Of a stretch of DNA of 64,000 nucleotides, positions 9,816 to 18,360 are shown piece by piece. The number at the start of each line of letters is the position of its first letter. Position 1 is the first letter of the stretch. The notes beneath the pieces were generated by a model, which was given only the letters and a program-made list of their open reading frames with translations, was not told where the DNA came from and made no database searches. Source of the DNA: Paenibacillus lycopersici (GTDB lineage Bacteria > Bacillota > Bacilli > Paenibacillales > Paenibacillaceae); contig NZ_CP048209.1 in the NCBI RefSeq assembly GCF_010119935.1, forward strand, positions 124,001 to 188,000. The letters run 5' to 3'. The position numbers were made by a program, and so were the translations under genes.

Positions 9816-10766
9816 ATGAGAATATTAATGTTCGGTCGTGGCGTCATCTCTGCACAATATGGATGGGCATTGGAAAAGGCGAGACATGAAGTGGAGTTTT
9901 ACGTCCGCCCGGGACGTAAGGAACAATTCGGTCCTTTCATAGATTTAGATCTATTGGACGGCCGCACAAGTTTAAAAGGCGTCCCTATAAAGGAACAATG
10001 GCCTATTCGAATGATCGAGGAGCTTAGCCCCCATCATTCGTATGACCTGATCGTGCTGAGCGTTAATCATAATCAGTTTGAAGATGTTGTGAAAGTCATT
10101 GGTCCGAATGTAGGGAATGCAACCATACTTATCTTCAATAATGTATGGAAAGATCTTCGCGAATTTGCGGAGGGATTGCCTATGGGGCAGATCATATGGG
10201 GCTTTCCTGGTGCCGGCGGAGGTTTTAGCAGCCCTAACAAGCTTGAAGGGGGTTTCCTTAAATCGATTTATTTGCAAACCGAAGCAACGGCTGCTTCTGC
10301 ACCGAGGCATCGGAGCGTAGTGGAGCTTTTCCGGCAAGCGGGTTTTTCGTTTTCTTGGCAGAAAGATATACGCGTCTGGTATTGGTTCCACTTTATTATG
10401 AATGCAGGAATGGCTGCGGAAGCATTAAAAGAAGGAGGCTACCGCAACCTCTATCAATCACCGAAAAAAGTAGCGAAAGCAATCAGGCTCATGCGCGAAA
10501 TGCTTCCCATGATAACAGCCAAAGGGGGAAAAGTCGGATTAGGCACGTCCTTTGCCATGCGATTGCCGGCCGGATTAATCGGTTATGCTGCGTTTAAAAT
10601 ACTAAAAGGCAACTCAGTGCCCGCGGCCATTATGGAAAGAATGGAGCGAACAGGCTACATTTCGCAAGAATCTTTCGCCCACTTTCCCAACGATATTTTG
10701 GCTGAAGCACACAACCTCGGCGTGTCGCTTCCTCGTCTTGAAGCGATGGAGCAGCATTTTAAATAA
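9816..10766 (+). CDS. Ketopantoate reductase (PanE/ApbA)-family oxidoreductase
   Basis: A 316-residue protein beginning with a Rossmann NADP-binding segment (MRILMFGRGVISAQYG) and sharing the fold and length of ketopantoate reductases. True PanE reduces ketopantoate to pantoate in coenzyme A synthesis. This gene stands alone with a dedicated TetR-type regulator, so a role in handling another 2-oxo or hydroxy-acid substrate, possibly toxic, is as likely. The start is ATG 9816 after GGGGGTAA. It is followed by the att core of the mobile element only 24 bp after its stop, so it is the chromosomal neighbour of rlmH before insertion. Confidence 0.75.
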   Translation: MRILMFGRGVISAQYGWALEKARHEVEFYVRPGRKEQFGPFIDLDLLDGRTSLKGVPIKEQWPIRMIEELSPHHSYDLIVLSVNHNQFEDVVKVIGPNVGNATILIFNNVWKDLREFAEGLPMGQIIWGFPGAGGGFSSPNKLEGGFLKSIYLQTEATAASAPRHRSVVELFRQAGFSFSWQKDIRVWYWFHFIMNAGMAAEALKEGGYRNLYQSPKKVAKAIRLMREMLPMITAKGGKVGLGTSFAMRLPAGLIGYAAFKILKGNSVPAAIMERMERTGYISQESFAHFPNDILAEAHNLGVSLPRLEAMEQHFK

Positions 10767-10790
10767 TTCATAGCTACAACTTCGCCCTAC

Positions 10791-10804
10791 TTATGATACG
10801 GTTC
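10791..10804. repeat. Left attachment site of the element
   Basis: TTATGATACGGTTC, identical to 20757-20770. Read on the minus strand with its left flank it encodes EPYHK-stop, so this is the displaced original end of rlmH. A GATACG...CGTATC inverted repeat (10795-10812) overlaps it. Confidence 0.85.
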
Positions 10805-10833
10805 AGCGTATCGCTCTAAATGTGAAAACTTAC

Positions 10834-10863
10834 AAGCCTGTCGTGAAATGCGGCAGGCTTTGT
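10834..10863. terminator. Hairpin terminator inside the left end of the element
   Basis: AAGCCTGTCG-type left arm (10834-10843) pairs with CGGCAGGCTT (10851-10860) and is followed by TTTGTTCTTT on the plus strand. It could stop transcripts from the 9816 gene entering the element. Confidence 0.6.
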
Positions 10864-10889
10864 TCTTTGATAGTGTATCCATTACTTTC

Positions 10890-10964
10890 GCTTGTAGTGG
10901 CTTGTAGCGTGGCTTGTAGCGCCTTAGGTTGAAGCTACGGATTCAATCACCCTTAAGCTTGTAG
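10890..10964 (+). repeat. Four GCTTGTAG direct repeats near the left att site
   Basis: GCTTGTAG occurs at 10890, 10900, 10912 and 10957, the first three nearly in tandem. They lie 86-173 bp inside the left end of the element, in a gene-free stretch (10805-11071). They may be accessory binding sites for recombination or replication, which is inference only. Confidence 0.5.
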
Positions 10965-11071
10965 CACACCACATGCAGCGAGATGAGGCTGTGAAGGGGG
11001 AGGGGGTTTTCATCTTAGAAAAACTCTTCAACTTTAATTCACCTGTCGCAGAGTCAAGCACAAAAAACGGC

Positions 11072-11335
11072 CTATTCGACTAGAATCAGCACATTATTCC
11101 TAAGGAAGTAACCACCATCTATTTTGAAGCTTTCTTTTGAAAATGACTCGATTCTCCCACTATCCTGCATTTCATCTTTCATCCATACCTCAACATTTAA
11201 TCCTTGCTTAATGCATTCTTCAAAGTGGTTATCCCATACTACTTTTGACCCCTTCTTCATAGCATCCTCCAAAAAAACAACATCAAAGCCAACAGAAACG
11301 ATGGTCTTTGATGTGTGAATTTGTTCTTTATTCAA
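11072..11335 (-). CDS. Small protein of unknown function downstream of the S subunit
   Basis: An 87-residue protein from TTG 11335, one base after the stop of the specificity gene, which suggests translational coupling (AAGGAAAG about 10 bases upstream). A longer GTG start at 11374 would overlap the upstream gene by 38 bp and has no good SD. The sequence (HTSKTIVSVGFDVVFLEDAM, KGSKVVWDNHFEECIKQGLN) is not one I recognise. It is the last gene of the restriction operon and may be an accessory, regulatory or unrelated cargo protein. Confidence 0.5.
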   Translation of the reverse strand: MNKEQIHTSKTIVSVGFDVVFLEDAMKKGSKVVWDNHFEECIKQGLNVEVWMKDEMQDSGRIESFSKESFKIDGGYFLRNNVLILVE

Positions 11336-11336
11336 T

Positions 11337-12806
11337 TTAGATAACTTTCCTTGCCAGTGAGGAAATTTCCTCACGAGAATGTATTCTAGTCTCGACTATA
11401 TTCTTAATAAAATCACTAATTTTCTTCTTCGTCATCTCGCTTTTTGGAATCGGGATGACGACTTCATCAATTCTGTTACCTATAGTATCAATTACGTCCC
11501 TTGTAAACTGCTTAGTACGTATTTGCCTCTTTACGATATAGGAATTAAGTAGACCTAAGAGCAAAAATGGGTCAATACGCTTCCAATCATTACATCTTAT
11601 TTTGTATAGACCACCACAATACAAGGATTTAGCATCATACTCGGTAATAATGCATGACGACCCCACCAAATAAGTACCGTCTCTTACCAAGAGAACATCG
11701 TGTTCCCGAACATCTTCTCTTGTTGCGTATTCTTGGTATATTTCCTCTGAAATACCTTGTTTAGGGTTATGCTTTATCTCCCAATTTGAAAAATCTGATG
11801 TTCTTATAAACGGGATACTCCCTGTTCCATAAGCCATTTTTCCAATTTCATCGCCTGTATAATACGTTATAACACCACTTTGTTTAAGTTCACCCATACT
11901 AACTAGCTCACAATTATGCTCTAGTTCCTTAAGTTCCTTTTCAATTGTGGGGTCATAATATTTAGGAATGAAAATAGAATCTTTTATCTGCGAAGAAGTG
12001 AGTGTAAAACAATTGAATCCACCAAATTCCGATGTAATGGTTTCAGTTGTAATTAGTGATGTGATTTCATCAATACTCAACGCTTCTAACTTTCGAATCT
12101 CATCAATATCATCATTTAACAATACCTGTTCAATTATTTTAGGCATATGTTTAATGAATGCCTTCCCAATAACTCTTTCTGATAGAGCCTTCTGTAACTT
12201 TGTAACTACTTCTGTCCTAAAGGCTCTGTCCTTAGGTATTGGTAGAATGATTTCATTAAAACGCTGACCTATTGTGTCAATAATATCGGCAGTAAATTGA
12301 AACGACCTAATTTGCTCTTGAACTAAATCCGTATTAAAAAGCAAAAACAGAAGTTCTGGCTCAATATATTCAGGTTTAAGTACCCTGACTTTTAGTATAT
12401 GCGATTGAAACAAAAGTTCCTTATCTACTTTGGTTATAAAGCAGTTATTTCCGATAAGATACGTTCCGTCCCTGACAAACAGTATATCTCCCTCTTGAAC
12501 GTCCTGTACCGATGCAAACTCATTATAAATATCTCTGCTTACACCTTGTTTGGGGATAGTTTTTATCTCCCAATTGGAAATATCCGATGTCCTTACAAAC
12601 GGAATGTCCCCAGTGCCATAAGCATTCTTTCCGATTTCGTGACCAGTATAGAACTGTATTATTCCATTCTCTGATAGTTCCTTAATGCTCATGCAACTAT
12701 GAGTTGGTTGTAAAGCGTTTATTTTCCCAATTAGTTCAGGGTTGTAGTATTTCGGGATAAAAATACTGTCGGAGATTAGGTCTGAATTAATCCAGTAACT
12801 TATCAT
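11337..12806 (-). CDS. DNA specificity (S) subunit with two similar target-recognition domains
   Basis: A 489-residue Type I-like specificity subunit. Two homologous halves are evident: residues about 12-215 (SIFIPKYYNPELIGKINAL ... GKNAYGTGDIPFVRTSDISN ... ADIIDTIGQRFNEIILPIPK) and about 275-480 (SIFIPKYYDPTIEKELKEL ... GKMAYGTGSIPFIRTSDFSN ... RDVIDTIGNRIDEVVIPIPK), each a recognition domain followed by a helical spacer. The two halves are unusually alike, so the recognised half-sites may be similar. Its start overlaps the stop of the upstream nuclease-methylase gene by 4 bp (ATGA), and GGGAGAAG provides the SD. No separate HsdR is present, which with the upstream fusion points to a BcgI-type arrangement. 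Confidence 0.85.
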   Translation of the reverse strand: MISYWINSDLISDSIFIPKYYNPELIGKINALQPTHSCMSIKELSENGIIQFYTGHEIGKNAYGTGDIPFVRTSDISNWEIKTIPKQGVSRDIYNEFASVQDVQEGDILFVRDGTYLIGNNCFITKVDKELLFQSHILKVRVLKPEYIEPELLFLLFNTDLVQEQIRSFQFTADIIDTIGQRFNEIILPIPKDRAFRTEVVTKLQKALSERVIGKAFIKHMPKIIEQVLLNDDIDEIRKLEALSIDEITSLITTETITSEFGGFNCFTLTSSQIKDSIFIPKYYDPTIEKELKELEHNCELVSMGELKQSGVITYYTGDEIGKMAYGTGSIPFIRTSDFSNWEIKHNPKQGISEEIYQEYATREDVREHDVLLVRDGTYLVGSSCIITEYDAKSLYCGGLYKIRCNDWKRIDPFLLLGLLNSYIVKRQIRTKQFTRDVIDTIGNRIDEVVIPIPKSEMTKKKISDFIKNIVETRIHSREEISSLARKVI

Positions 12807-14617
12807 TTTCTTTTTCTTCTCCCGTCGTGATAAATAGCCGCAACATTAACCGTATCATCGAGCAGGACTCTCTTTCCATCAGCATTGACTCTATAGGTTG
12901 GGTTCCCCCTGCTATCATGTCCACACCATTCGACTTCACTCATAAAGATTGGATAAGGTTCTGTCGGGACTTCATCAACTTTCTCGCAGATAACAACACA
13001 AGTTTTAGCATGTGTATGCGGTTGGAATAAATCCTCTGGCATCGCAACTATGGCATTTATTTTTGCTCTCTTGGTTAAATAATCGACCACATAACGGTAT
13101 TTAGGCATTCCAAATGTACTCTCAAGTAACACAATGCCCATTTTGCCACCTGTTCTTAGCAAATCTAAACAACGCTCAATAAATAATATTTGCGGAGGTT
13201 GTTTTTCTTGTCTTCCTGCCTTCTCAAATTCTCCTGAATCATTCATTTTCCAAACATGACCTAAATCATATCGACTAAGGATATCTTCAGAATCAATTGC
13301 TAGCTTTTTCCCAAATGGAGGATTAGTAAGAACTACATCAAATCCACCAAAGTTAATTTCACCTCTTGTTGCTGATGACCAATTTTCGCGTGTTTCCAAA
13401 CTGTTTTCACAGAAGACTCCCCCGCGCCCGTCACCAAGTATAGCCATGTAAGCCTTGGCTACCTTGCTCAAGAAGCTATCCTTATCTATGCCACGAAAGT
13501 TTCGGATGGCAACCTTTTGCTTCTCTGAAAATATTTCATGCTCCGGCCATCCCAATTCCGTACCTTGCGCTTCAACTTTATTCCATACATATCTAAGTGC
13601 CTCAACCAAGAAGCCACCACTACCACAGGCAGGGTCAATAATCTTATCAGTTGGAGAAGGGTCAATCATATCAACAATCATTTTCACTACATTTCGAGGC
13701 GTGAAAAATTGTCCCTGTGGTCCTTTAAGTGATGGTCCAATAAAGATTTCAAACGCTTCGGCAACAGCATCACGCTCGCTGTCTACAAGACAATAGTTTT
13801 GAAGTTCGCCAACAACATAAGTTAGACTGTTAGCATCTAATGTAATTGAGTCAGCAACTTCAATTACATCGCTATACTGCGTTTTAACTTTTTCAAACAG
13901 TTTGACGACGCGTTCTTTTACTTTTGTATCTTCTTCATCAATGCCCGCTCTGAAAGTAACAATATCCCCTGACTTTGTAAATCTCTCATCATAAATCTTA
14001 CAGAATATAAGGTTAATAAGCTGTTGTGCAAAGATTTCATCTCTTGTTGCTCCAACAGCATTTGCAGCCAGGTAGTTTCGGATTGTTTTAAATACAACCT
14101 TTAGATTTGTTGCTGGCTTCAAATCTTTACGAGTAAATTGCCCAACATCCTCAAGCCTTTGCCCATAACGAGGAATATTCGGTATTTCTTCAAAAAGAAC
14201 TTTCCCTGCCTTTTCAGTCTTTACAAGAAATAGCCTTTGCTCCCCGTTAAACCAGACTCCCATTCTTGCTTTTGAGAATCTTAAATAATCTTCAAGTTGG
14301 CTCCTGCCATCTTTCCGATTTTTCTTTTTACACTCAATAATGATAGATATATCATCTTCGTGCTTATTAGAATTGTCAAAGACAGCAATATCAATAGGAT
14401 ACTCTTTCTTTTTATCAGAAGGTCTGACCTTAACACGCCATTGTGGGCGTGTCTGAATATGCTCTTTAGGATAACCGTAATCTTTTACAAGAATCTCGGA
14501 AAAAACTTGAACTGCTTCACGTTCTTCAGGTGTATCTTTGACCATCTTACCCGAGATAAAGTCAATTAAGTACCCATCTTTAACTTCATCAGTATGCAGC
14601 GTTGCATTGTCTGGCAT
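12803..14617 (-). CDS. Fused nuclease / N6-adenine methyltransferase subunit (BcgI-like Type IIB candidate)
   Basis: A 604-residue protein. Residues 10-130 match the HsdR N-terminal type PD-(D/E)xK nuclease: YPIDIAVF with D76, IIIECKKK with E95 and K97, then SQLEDYL. Residues about 170-560 form an HsdM-like methyltransferase with SAM-binding DPACGSGGF (328-336) and catalytic NPPF (432-435). Fusion of cleavage and methylation in one chain next to a two-TRD S protein is the organisation of BcgI (A and B subunits), which cuts on both sides of its site. Both active sites look intact. GGGAG precedes ATG 14617. The Type IIB assignment is inferred from architecture; the pair could also be methylation-only. 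Confidence 0.8.
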   Translation of the reverse strand: MPDNATLHTDEVKDGYLIDFISGKMVKDTPEEREAVQVFSEILVKDYGYPKEHIQTRPQWRVKVRPSDKKKEYPIDIAVFDNSNKHEDDISIIIECKKKNRKDGRSQLEDYLRFSKARMGVWFNGEQRLFLVKTEKAGKVLFEEIPNIPRYGQRLEDVGQFTRKDLKPATNLKVVFKTIRNYLAANAVGATRDEIFAQQLINLIFCKIYDERFTKSGDIVTFRAGIDEEDTKVKERVVKLFEKVKTQYSDVIEVADSITLDANSLTYVVGELQNYCLVDSERDAVAEAFEIFIGPSLKGPQGQFFTPRNVVKMIVDMIDPSPTDKIIDPACGSGGFLVEALRYVWNKVEAQGTELGWPEHEIFSEKQKVAIRNFRGIDKDSFLSKVAKAYMAILGDGRGGVFCENSLETRENWSSATRGEINFGGFDVVLTNPPFGKKLAIDSEDILSRYDLGHVWKMNDSGEFEKAGRQEKQPPQILFIERCLDLLRTGGKMGIVLLESTFGMPKYRYVVDYLTKRAKINAIVAMPEDLFQPHTHAKTCVVICEKVDEVPTEPYPIFMSEVEWCGHDSRGNPTYRVNADGKRVLLDDTVNVAAIYHDGRRKRK

Positions 14618-14929
14618 ATCGAAACTCCCTCTACACTTTATTACAATTTAAGTTCGTGTTATAACGACAAAATCCTGCAAAAGTCATACTTATAAATAAT
14701 TCATGTTTTCTATTAACGCGACAGAAAGGAACGGGTGTTCTTATTTAATTATACTTTTTTGAATCATATTAAGATACAGTTTTTCTATTTTATCCTTTTA
14801 CGATGCTCGGAACAAAAGCAATTTATGGCTGGATTCATATCGTTCAAGAATCGTATAACAGGAATCAGAACGATAATAATGTACTTCTCATTTCCTCAAC
14901 TCCCTGAGGAGAGCAGAGAGAAGTGAGTG

Positions 14930-15480
14930 AGACGGGGTTGCTTATTGTGATACTCATAAATGGGCATAGCAACCCTTACCCTATGTTTTAGGGTAAGCGT
15001 ATAAACTCAACTCCCATCGGAGTGGCTTCGATTGTTCGTTCGCTTTCTTCACTTATCATTATCTATGTAATGGGCGTCATCAGGTCTGCCTTTACGCGCC
15101 GGGGAGTCACACCCCTTTTGTTGCATACCTCAAATACGACTATGTCGTCTCTCCACAGTTTCCAGTGGCAACATAGTCGCATCGCAGGACGGTCGCTGGA
15201 TGTTATCCAGCACTTCTGAATACCGCTAGTACCGGCTCTAACCCGTTAGTGTCCCGAAGCAGAGCGGCTCCATCATTCGGGGTGGTCACCATCCACGGAA
15301 CATCCGCCCTCGTCGTAACTCTATAAGAGTACCCAAGTGTACCTTGGTCAAGCGTCTGGATTATCTGTAAGTCATATTTCATTCCCCTACCGCAAGGGAT
15401 AGACTCACAAGGCTCACGGTCAATATTATGTTGTATTACAACTTGGCTTAATACCCAAGTAACAAACCGATTTCATATAA
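14930..15480 (-). ncRNA. Candidate large structured RNA (unknown class)
   Basis: No plausible gene occupies 14618-15491, yet 14930-15480 is dense in perfect hairpins: 14934-14941 with 14969-14975; 14976-14983 with 14989-14996; 15010-15014 with 15019-15023; 15137-15145 with 15171-15179; 15195-15201 with 15205-15211; 15253-15258 with 15276-15281. On the minus strand the 15137-15179 stem encloses an inner hairpin capped by a GAAA tetraloop, which favours that strand. The minus strand is also that of the genes on both sides. GC content is higher than in the surrounding cargo. I see no reverse transcriptase and no group II domain V, and cannot assign a known RNA family. 14640-14930 is AT-rich and otherwise empty. 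Confidence 0.4.
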
Positions 15481-15491
15481 TCTATATATAA

Positions 15492-15683
15492 TCATTCTGA
15501 ATGATAATCTGTATTTGATTTGAAAAACTCCTCCATGCGTGTATATACCTCATAATTAAGTATCATGTCACGCTCGATTAAGTCCTCCACAACTAATGAA
15601 ATGCTTTGTCCTGTGGCTTTACTTTTGAAGTTTATATATTGTCGAGCTTTTGTACCCAACTTAAGAAACTGTCCTTCCTTCAT
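15492..15683 (-). CDS. Small protein of unknown function (63 residues)
   Basis: Start ATG 15683 has an excellent SD (GGGAGGT) lying inside the last codons of the upstream gene, 5 bp away, so the two are one operon. The sequence (KLGTKARQYINFKSKATGQS, then ISLVVEDLIERDMILNYEVY) is short and charged with two predicted helices, reminiscent of small ribbon-helix-helix-type proteins but without a firm motif. It is the last gene before the structured stretch 14930-15480. Confidence 0.6.
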   Translation of the reverse strand: MKEGQFLKLGTKARQYINFKSKATGQSISLVVEDLIERDMILNYEVYTRMEEFFKSNTDYHSE

Positions 15684-15688
15684 GCGTT

Positions 15689-16045
15689 TTACCTCCCTAC
15701 ACCTGCAATATTAGATACAAGTTGCTTAATTTCATCTTTAATCAACCTCAATACTGAACCATCGACTTGTTCGGTTAGAATACTATATAGACTATTTAGC
15801 CCCGTCGTCTTAATACCAAATACAAATCTATCTGTATTCCCCATCTTAATTCTTGAAACCGAGTTCTTAGCTTGAATGCTACTGTTAATAAGCGTATTCA
15901 ACCTGTCTTTTGTCAATTTCAATTTGTCTGCTAGCGCAGTTATGTCGATATAAATAGACTGTTCGCGGTTGTAGATAATTTGTTGTCTTGCAACATAAGC
16001 AATCAGCCCATTATGCTCATATCGACCTATGCAAATTAGTTCCAT
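15689..16045 (-). CDS. Protein of unknown function (118 residues)
   Basis: Begins MELICIGRYEHNGLIAYVAR after AAGGAGAG. The middle (YIDITALADKLKLTKDRLNT) could form a helix-turn-helix-like segment, and the C-terminus is amphipathic. I do not recognise the family. It precedes the 15492 gene in an apparent operon inside the mobile element and follows a strong hairpin at 16087-16113. Confidence 0.6.
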   Translation of the reverse strand: MELICIGRYEHNGLIAYVARQQIIYNREQSIYIDITALADKLKLTKDRLNTLINSSIQAKNSVSRIKMGNTDRFVFGIKTTGLNSLYSILTEQVDGSVLRLIKDEIKQLVSNIAGVGR

Positions 16046-16086
16046 ATTTGCTCTCCTTCATCTTATATATTTATGTATTGCACGTT

Positions 16087-16113
16087 AATGAGATAGTGAC
16101 CAACTATCTCATT
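16087..16113 (-). terminator. Perfect 11-bp hairpin between small element genes
   Basis: AATGAGATAGT (16087-16097) pairs perfectly with 16103-16113 around a 5-base loop. On the minus strand it sits between the 16342 gene and the 16045 start, as a terminator or attenuator. The gap 16114-16341 also contains two weaker hairpins (near 16132-16154 and 16209-16242) and no gene. Confidence 0.4.
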
Positions 16114-16341
16114 TGGAGTATTGAAACAATGCGGCAGGGCATCCGAGACCTGCCTCATATACTTAACTGCTTAATATCGAAAAAATATGCTATGTCTATA
16201 TTTTTATATTTTCACACCAACAAAAGAGACAACCATCTAGGTTGTATCTTGTTTCGTGAATGCATTTGTTATCCCCCCTAATCGACCAATGGCAAACTAT
16301 CCATTAAATCACTGCCAATTTCACATTAGGAAAACCCTTAT

Positions 16342-16527
16342 TTATTCGGCTTCATCAATCTCGATATTACGAGCTAATTCCACAATGACAGGCTCTTCAG
16401 TCATATGTCTCTCCATGCATTTCTCAAAATACTCTCGTGCGCTTAGGTTGGAGTATCTCTCGACGGCTAATATGTGTCTAAGATATTTCTCGTTAAACCT
16501 ACAGCTAAAGTTGTGTTGTCTATTCAT
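16342..16527 (-). CDS. Small protein of unknown function (61 residues)
   Basis: Begins MNRQHNFSCRFNEKYLRHIL after AAAGGAGATG. The N-terminus has an RHH-like strand-helix look (NFSCRFNEKYLRHILAVERY, then SNLSAREYFEKCMERHM), and the C-terminus is acidic (EIDEAE). It could be a small DNA-binding or antitoxin-like protein, but no partner toxin is recognised. It lies on the minus strand in the small-gene cluster of the mobile element. Confidence 0.55.
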   Translation of the reverse strand: MNRQHNFSCRFNEKYLRHILAVERYSNLSAREYFEKCMERHMTEEPVIVELARNIEIDEAE

Positions 16528-16587
16528 CCCTAGTCATCTCCTTTCCTATTAACTATCTATGTCATCAGCAGATAACCTACTGGAGTT

Positions 16588-16710
16588 TTACTTTTCATTT
16601 GCAACTTGTTCCGTTGGCTTCTTGTTAATGAAGTCGATAACAATTTGACTAATAATGGAGACAAGTTCCTTGTTTTGAACCGCCGCATCTGCTTCAGTCT
16701 TATTTTGCAT
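16588..16710 (-). CDS. Very small protein of unknown function (40 residues)
   Basis: ATG 16710 has a GGTGGTG SD 6-10 bases upstream, and the frame closes at TAA 16588. The sequence is MQNKTEADAAVQNKELVSII followed by SQIVIDFINKKPTEQVANEK, a single amphipathic helix. A 16-bp palindrome sits 15 bp upstream of the start. It is the first gene of the minus-strand small-gene cluster and faces the divergent XRE regulator. Confidence 0.45.
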   Translation of the reverse strand: MQNKTEADAAVQNKELVSIISQIVIDFINKKPTEQVANEK

Positions 16711-16725
16711 TCTATCACCACCAAT

Positions 16726-16741
16726 ATAACTTATAAGTTAT
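16726..16741. promoter_or_regulatory. Perfect palindrome, candidate operator
   Basis: ATAACTTATAAGTTAT is a perfect 16-bp palindrome in the divergent region between the 40-residue gene and the XRE regulator, followed by TATATATAA. It is a natural candidate for the binding site of the XRE protein encoded at 16877. Confidence 0.45.
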
Positions 16742-16876
16742 TATATATAACATTATTACACATGAACCTCGATTTTCACAAGGATAAACCAATTATAATT
16801 ACATTTAAATCACTTATACTTGCTAATTTGGGGTGTGTTGTTGTAAAATTAATTCAAACAGTTAAGGAGTGATGAT

Positions 16877-17362
16877 ATGAAAGTTAGAACTATTACTAAG
16901 GAAGAACTCGAAAAACTAAAGGTCTCTAAACTAGGAACGCGCATTAGAATGATTCGAGAATTTCTTATCGAGCTTTATGGCAAAGAAAACTACTCCGCAA
17001 GCAGAGTAGCCAACGAAGCAGGTGTAACACCACAGAACATATTACAAATCGAGAAAGGGAAGATTACCAACCCGTCCTATAAGACGGTTATTGCCATCGC
17101 GAAGTACTTCAGAGTACATCAAGAGATTTTCTATGATGATTTCTATGACAATCTATCCGATATTGAGCCATTTGAAATTGGAGATGTTTCATCAGTTGCT
17201 AGTTCTAATAGTGAAAACCAAAGCAAGAAATCGAATTGCGTTATTACCGTAGTTGGAGCGGGGGAAACCATCAGCGAAGTTTTAGAAATAACAGATGTTG
17301 AAATACGACGATTGCTGAAACGAATTAGATTAGAAATCGAATTAATTAAACAAGGAGAGTAA
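16877..17362 (+). CDS. XRE-family helix-turn-helix regulator
   Basis: A 161-residue protein. Residues about 18-78 form a Cro/CI-type HTH (LGTRIRMIREFLIELYGKEN, ASRVANEAGVTPQNILQIEK, NPSYKTVIAIAKYFRV). The C-terminal part has no known domain. The SD is AAGGAGTG. Its stop overlaps the ATG of the serine recombinase (TAATG at 17360), so the two are translationally coupled. It probably controls the recombinase or element cargo, as XRE proteins often do in integrative elements. Confidence 0.85.
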   Translation: MKVRTITKEELEKLKVSKLGTRIRMIREFLIELYGKENYSASRVANEAGVTPQNILQIEKGKITNPSYKTVIAIAKYFRVHQEIFYDDFYDNLSDIEPFEIGDVSSVASSNSENQSKKSNCVITVVGAGETISEVLEITDVEIRRLLKRIRLEIELIKQGE

Positions 17363-18360
17363 TGGGATACATGAAGGATATTAAAGTAGCCATCTATGTA
17401 CGAGTCAGTACAGAGGAACAAGCAGAAGAGGGGTATTCTATTGATGCCCAACTTGAGAACCTAAGAGGCTTTTGCAAAGCAAAAGGTTATTCCATCATCA
17501 AAGAATATCGTGATGAAGGAATCAGCGGTAAAAGCATTCAGGGTCGAAAAGGCATCCAATCACTATTAGAAGATGCTCGACTAGGCATTTTCTCGAATGT
17601 AATCGTTTGGAAAACAAGCCGAATGTCTCGCGTTCAAATCGATTTGCTTCAAATCGTAAGCACACTTCAAAAACAGGGAATTGGTTTTATCTCCATGACC
17701 GAACAATTTGATACATCTTCTCCATCAGGTAAGGCTATGTTTCAAATGCTTGGCACATTTGCAGAATTTGAAAGAAATCAACTAGCCGAGAATGTTAAGC
17801 TCGGAATGCGTCAAAAAGCCCGACAAGGTGAATGGTGTGGAGGCACAATTCTAGGTTATGACATTGAAGAAGGAAAGCTAATTCCTAATGAAAAAGAAGC
17901 CTTTATTGTTCAAAAGATATTCGAACTTTATTGCCAATGCAAAGGTTTGAAAAGCATTGCTAATCAAATGAATCATGAGGGTTACACAGGTAAGAATGGC
18001 AATCCTTTCTCTGTGAACTCAATCAGAACCATACTTCATAACCCCACTTACATAGGGAAGATAAGATGGAACAAGCAAAACAATTGGAATGAGAAGCGAA
18101 GAAAAGGAACACAGGAACCTCTAATTGTAGACGGTAAGCATCAATCAATCATATCTTTGGAAACTTGGGATACTGCCCAAGACTTAATCAATAAAAAGAC
18201 ATTTACACCAAGTAGACTTTATACCGGAAAGTTCCCCTTAGCAGGCTTCCTGCGCTGTCCAAAATGTGGTGCGGGAATGGTTGGCACTAATCATACTCGA
18301 CAGATAAAGAGCGGTATAGTGCATTATAGAAATTATGTTTGCGGTAACTTCCATTACAAA
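17362..18360 (+). pseudogene. Large serine recombinase, N-terminal part (interrupted by an IS)
   Basis: The first 333 residues of a large serine integrase: catalytic domain with nucleophile serine in YVRVSTEEQAEEGYSIDAQL, a recombinase domain (about 160-260), and the first half of a zinc beta-ribbon (CPKCGAGM ... YVCGNFHYK). The frame then enters unrelated sequence and stops at 18414, because an IS110-family element inserted after codon 333. The remaining 207 or so residues are at 20150 onward in the same frame. The intact enzyme would have integrated and excised the surrounding element. In the present state both conserved beta-ribbon halves are separated, so activity is unlikely. Confidence 0.85.

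Noticed and set aside
14735..15219. Short plus-strand frames in the gap upstream of the restriction genes
   Set aside because: Poor starts, AT-driven composition or overlap with stable hairpins; a structured RNA explains 14930-15480 better.
14930..15480. Group II intron or retron RNA
   Set aside because: No reverse transcriptase in the window, no recognisable domain V, and no intron-type GTGYG start.
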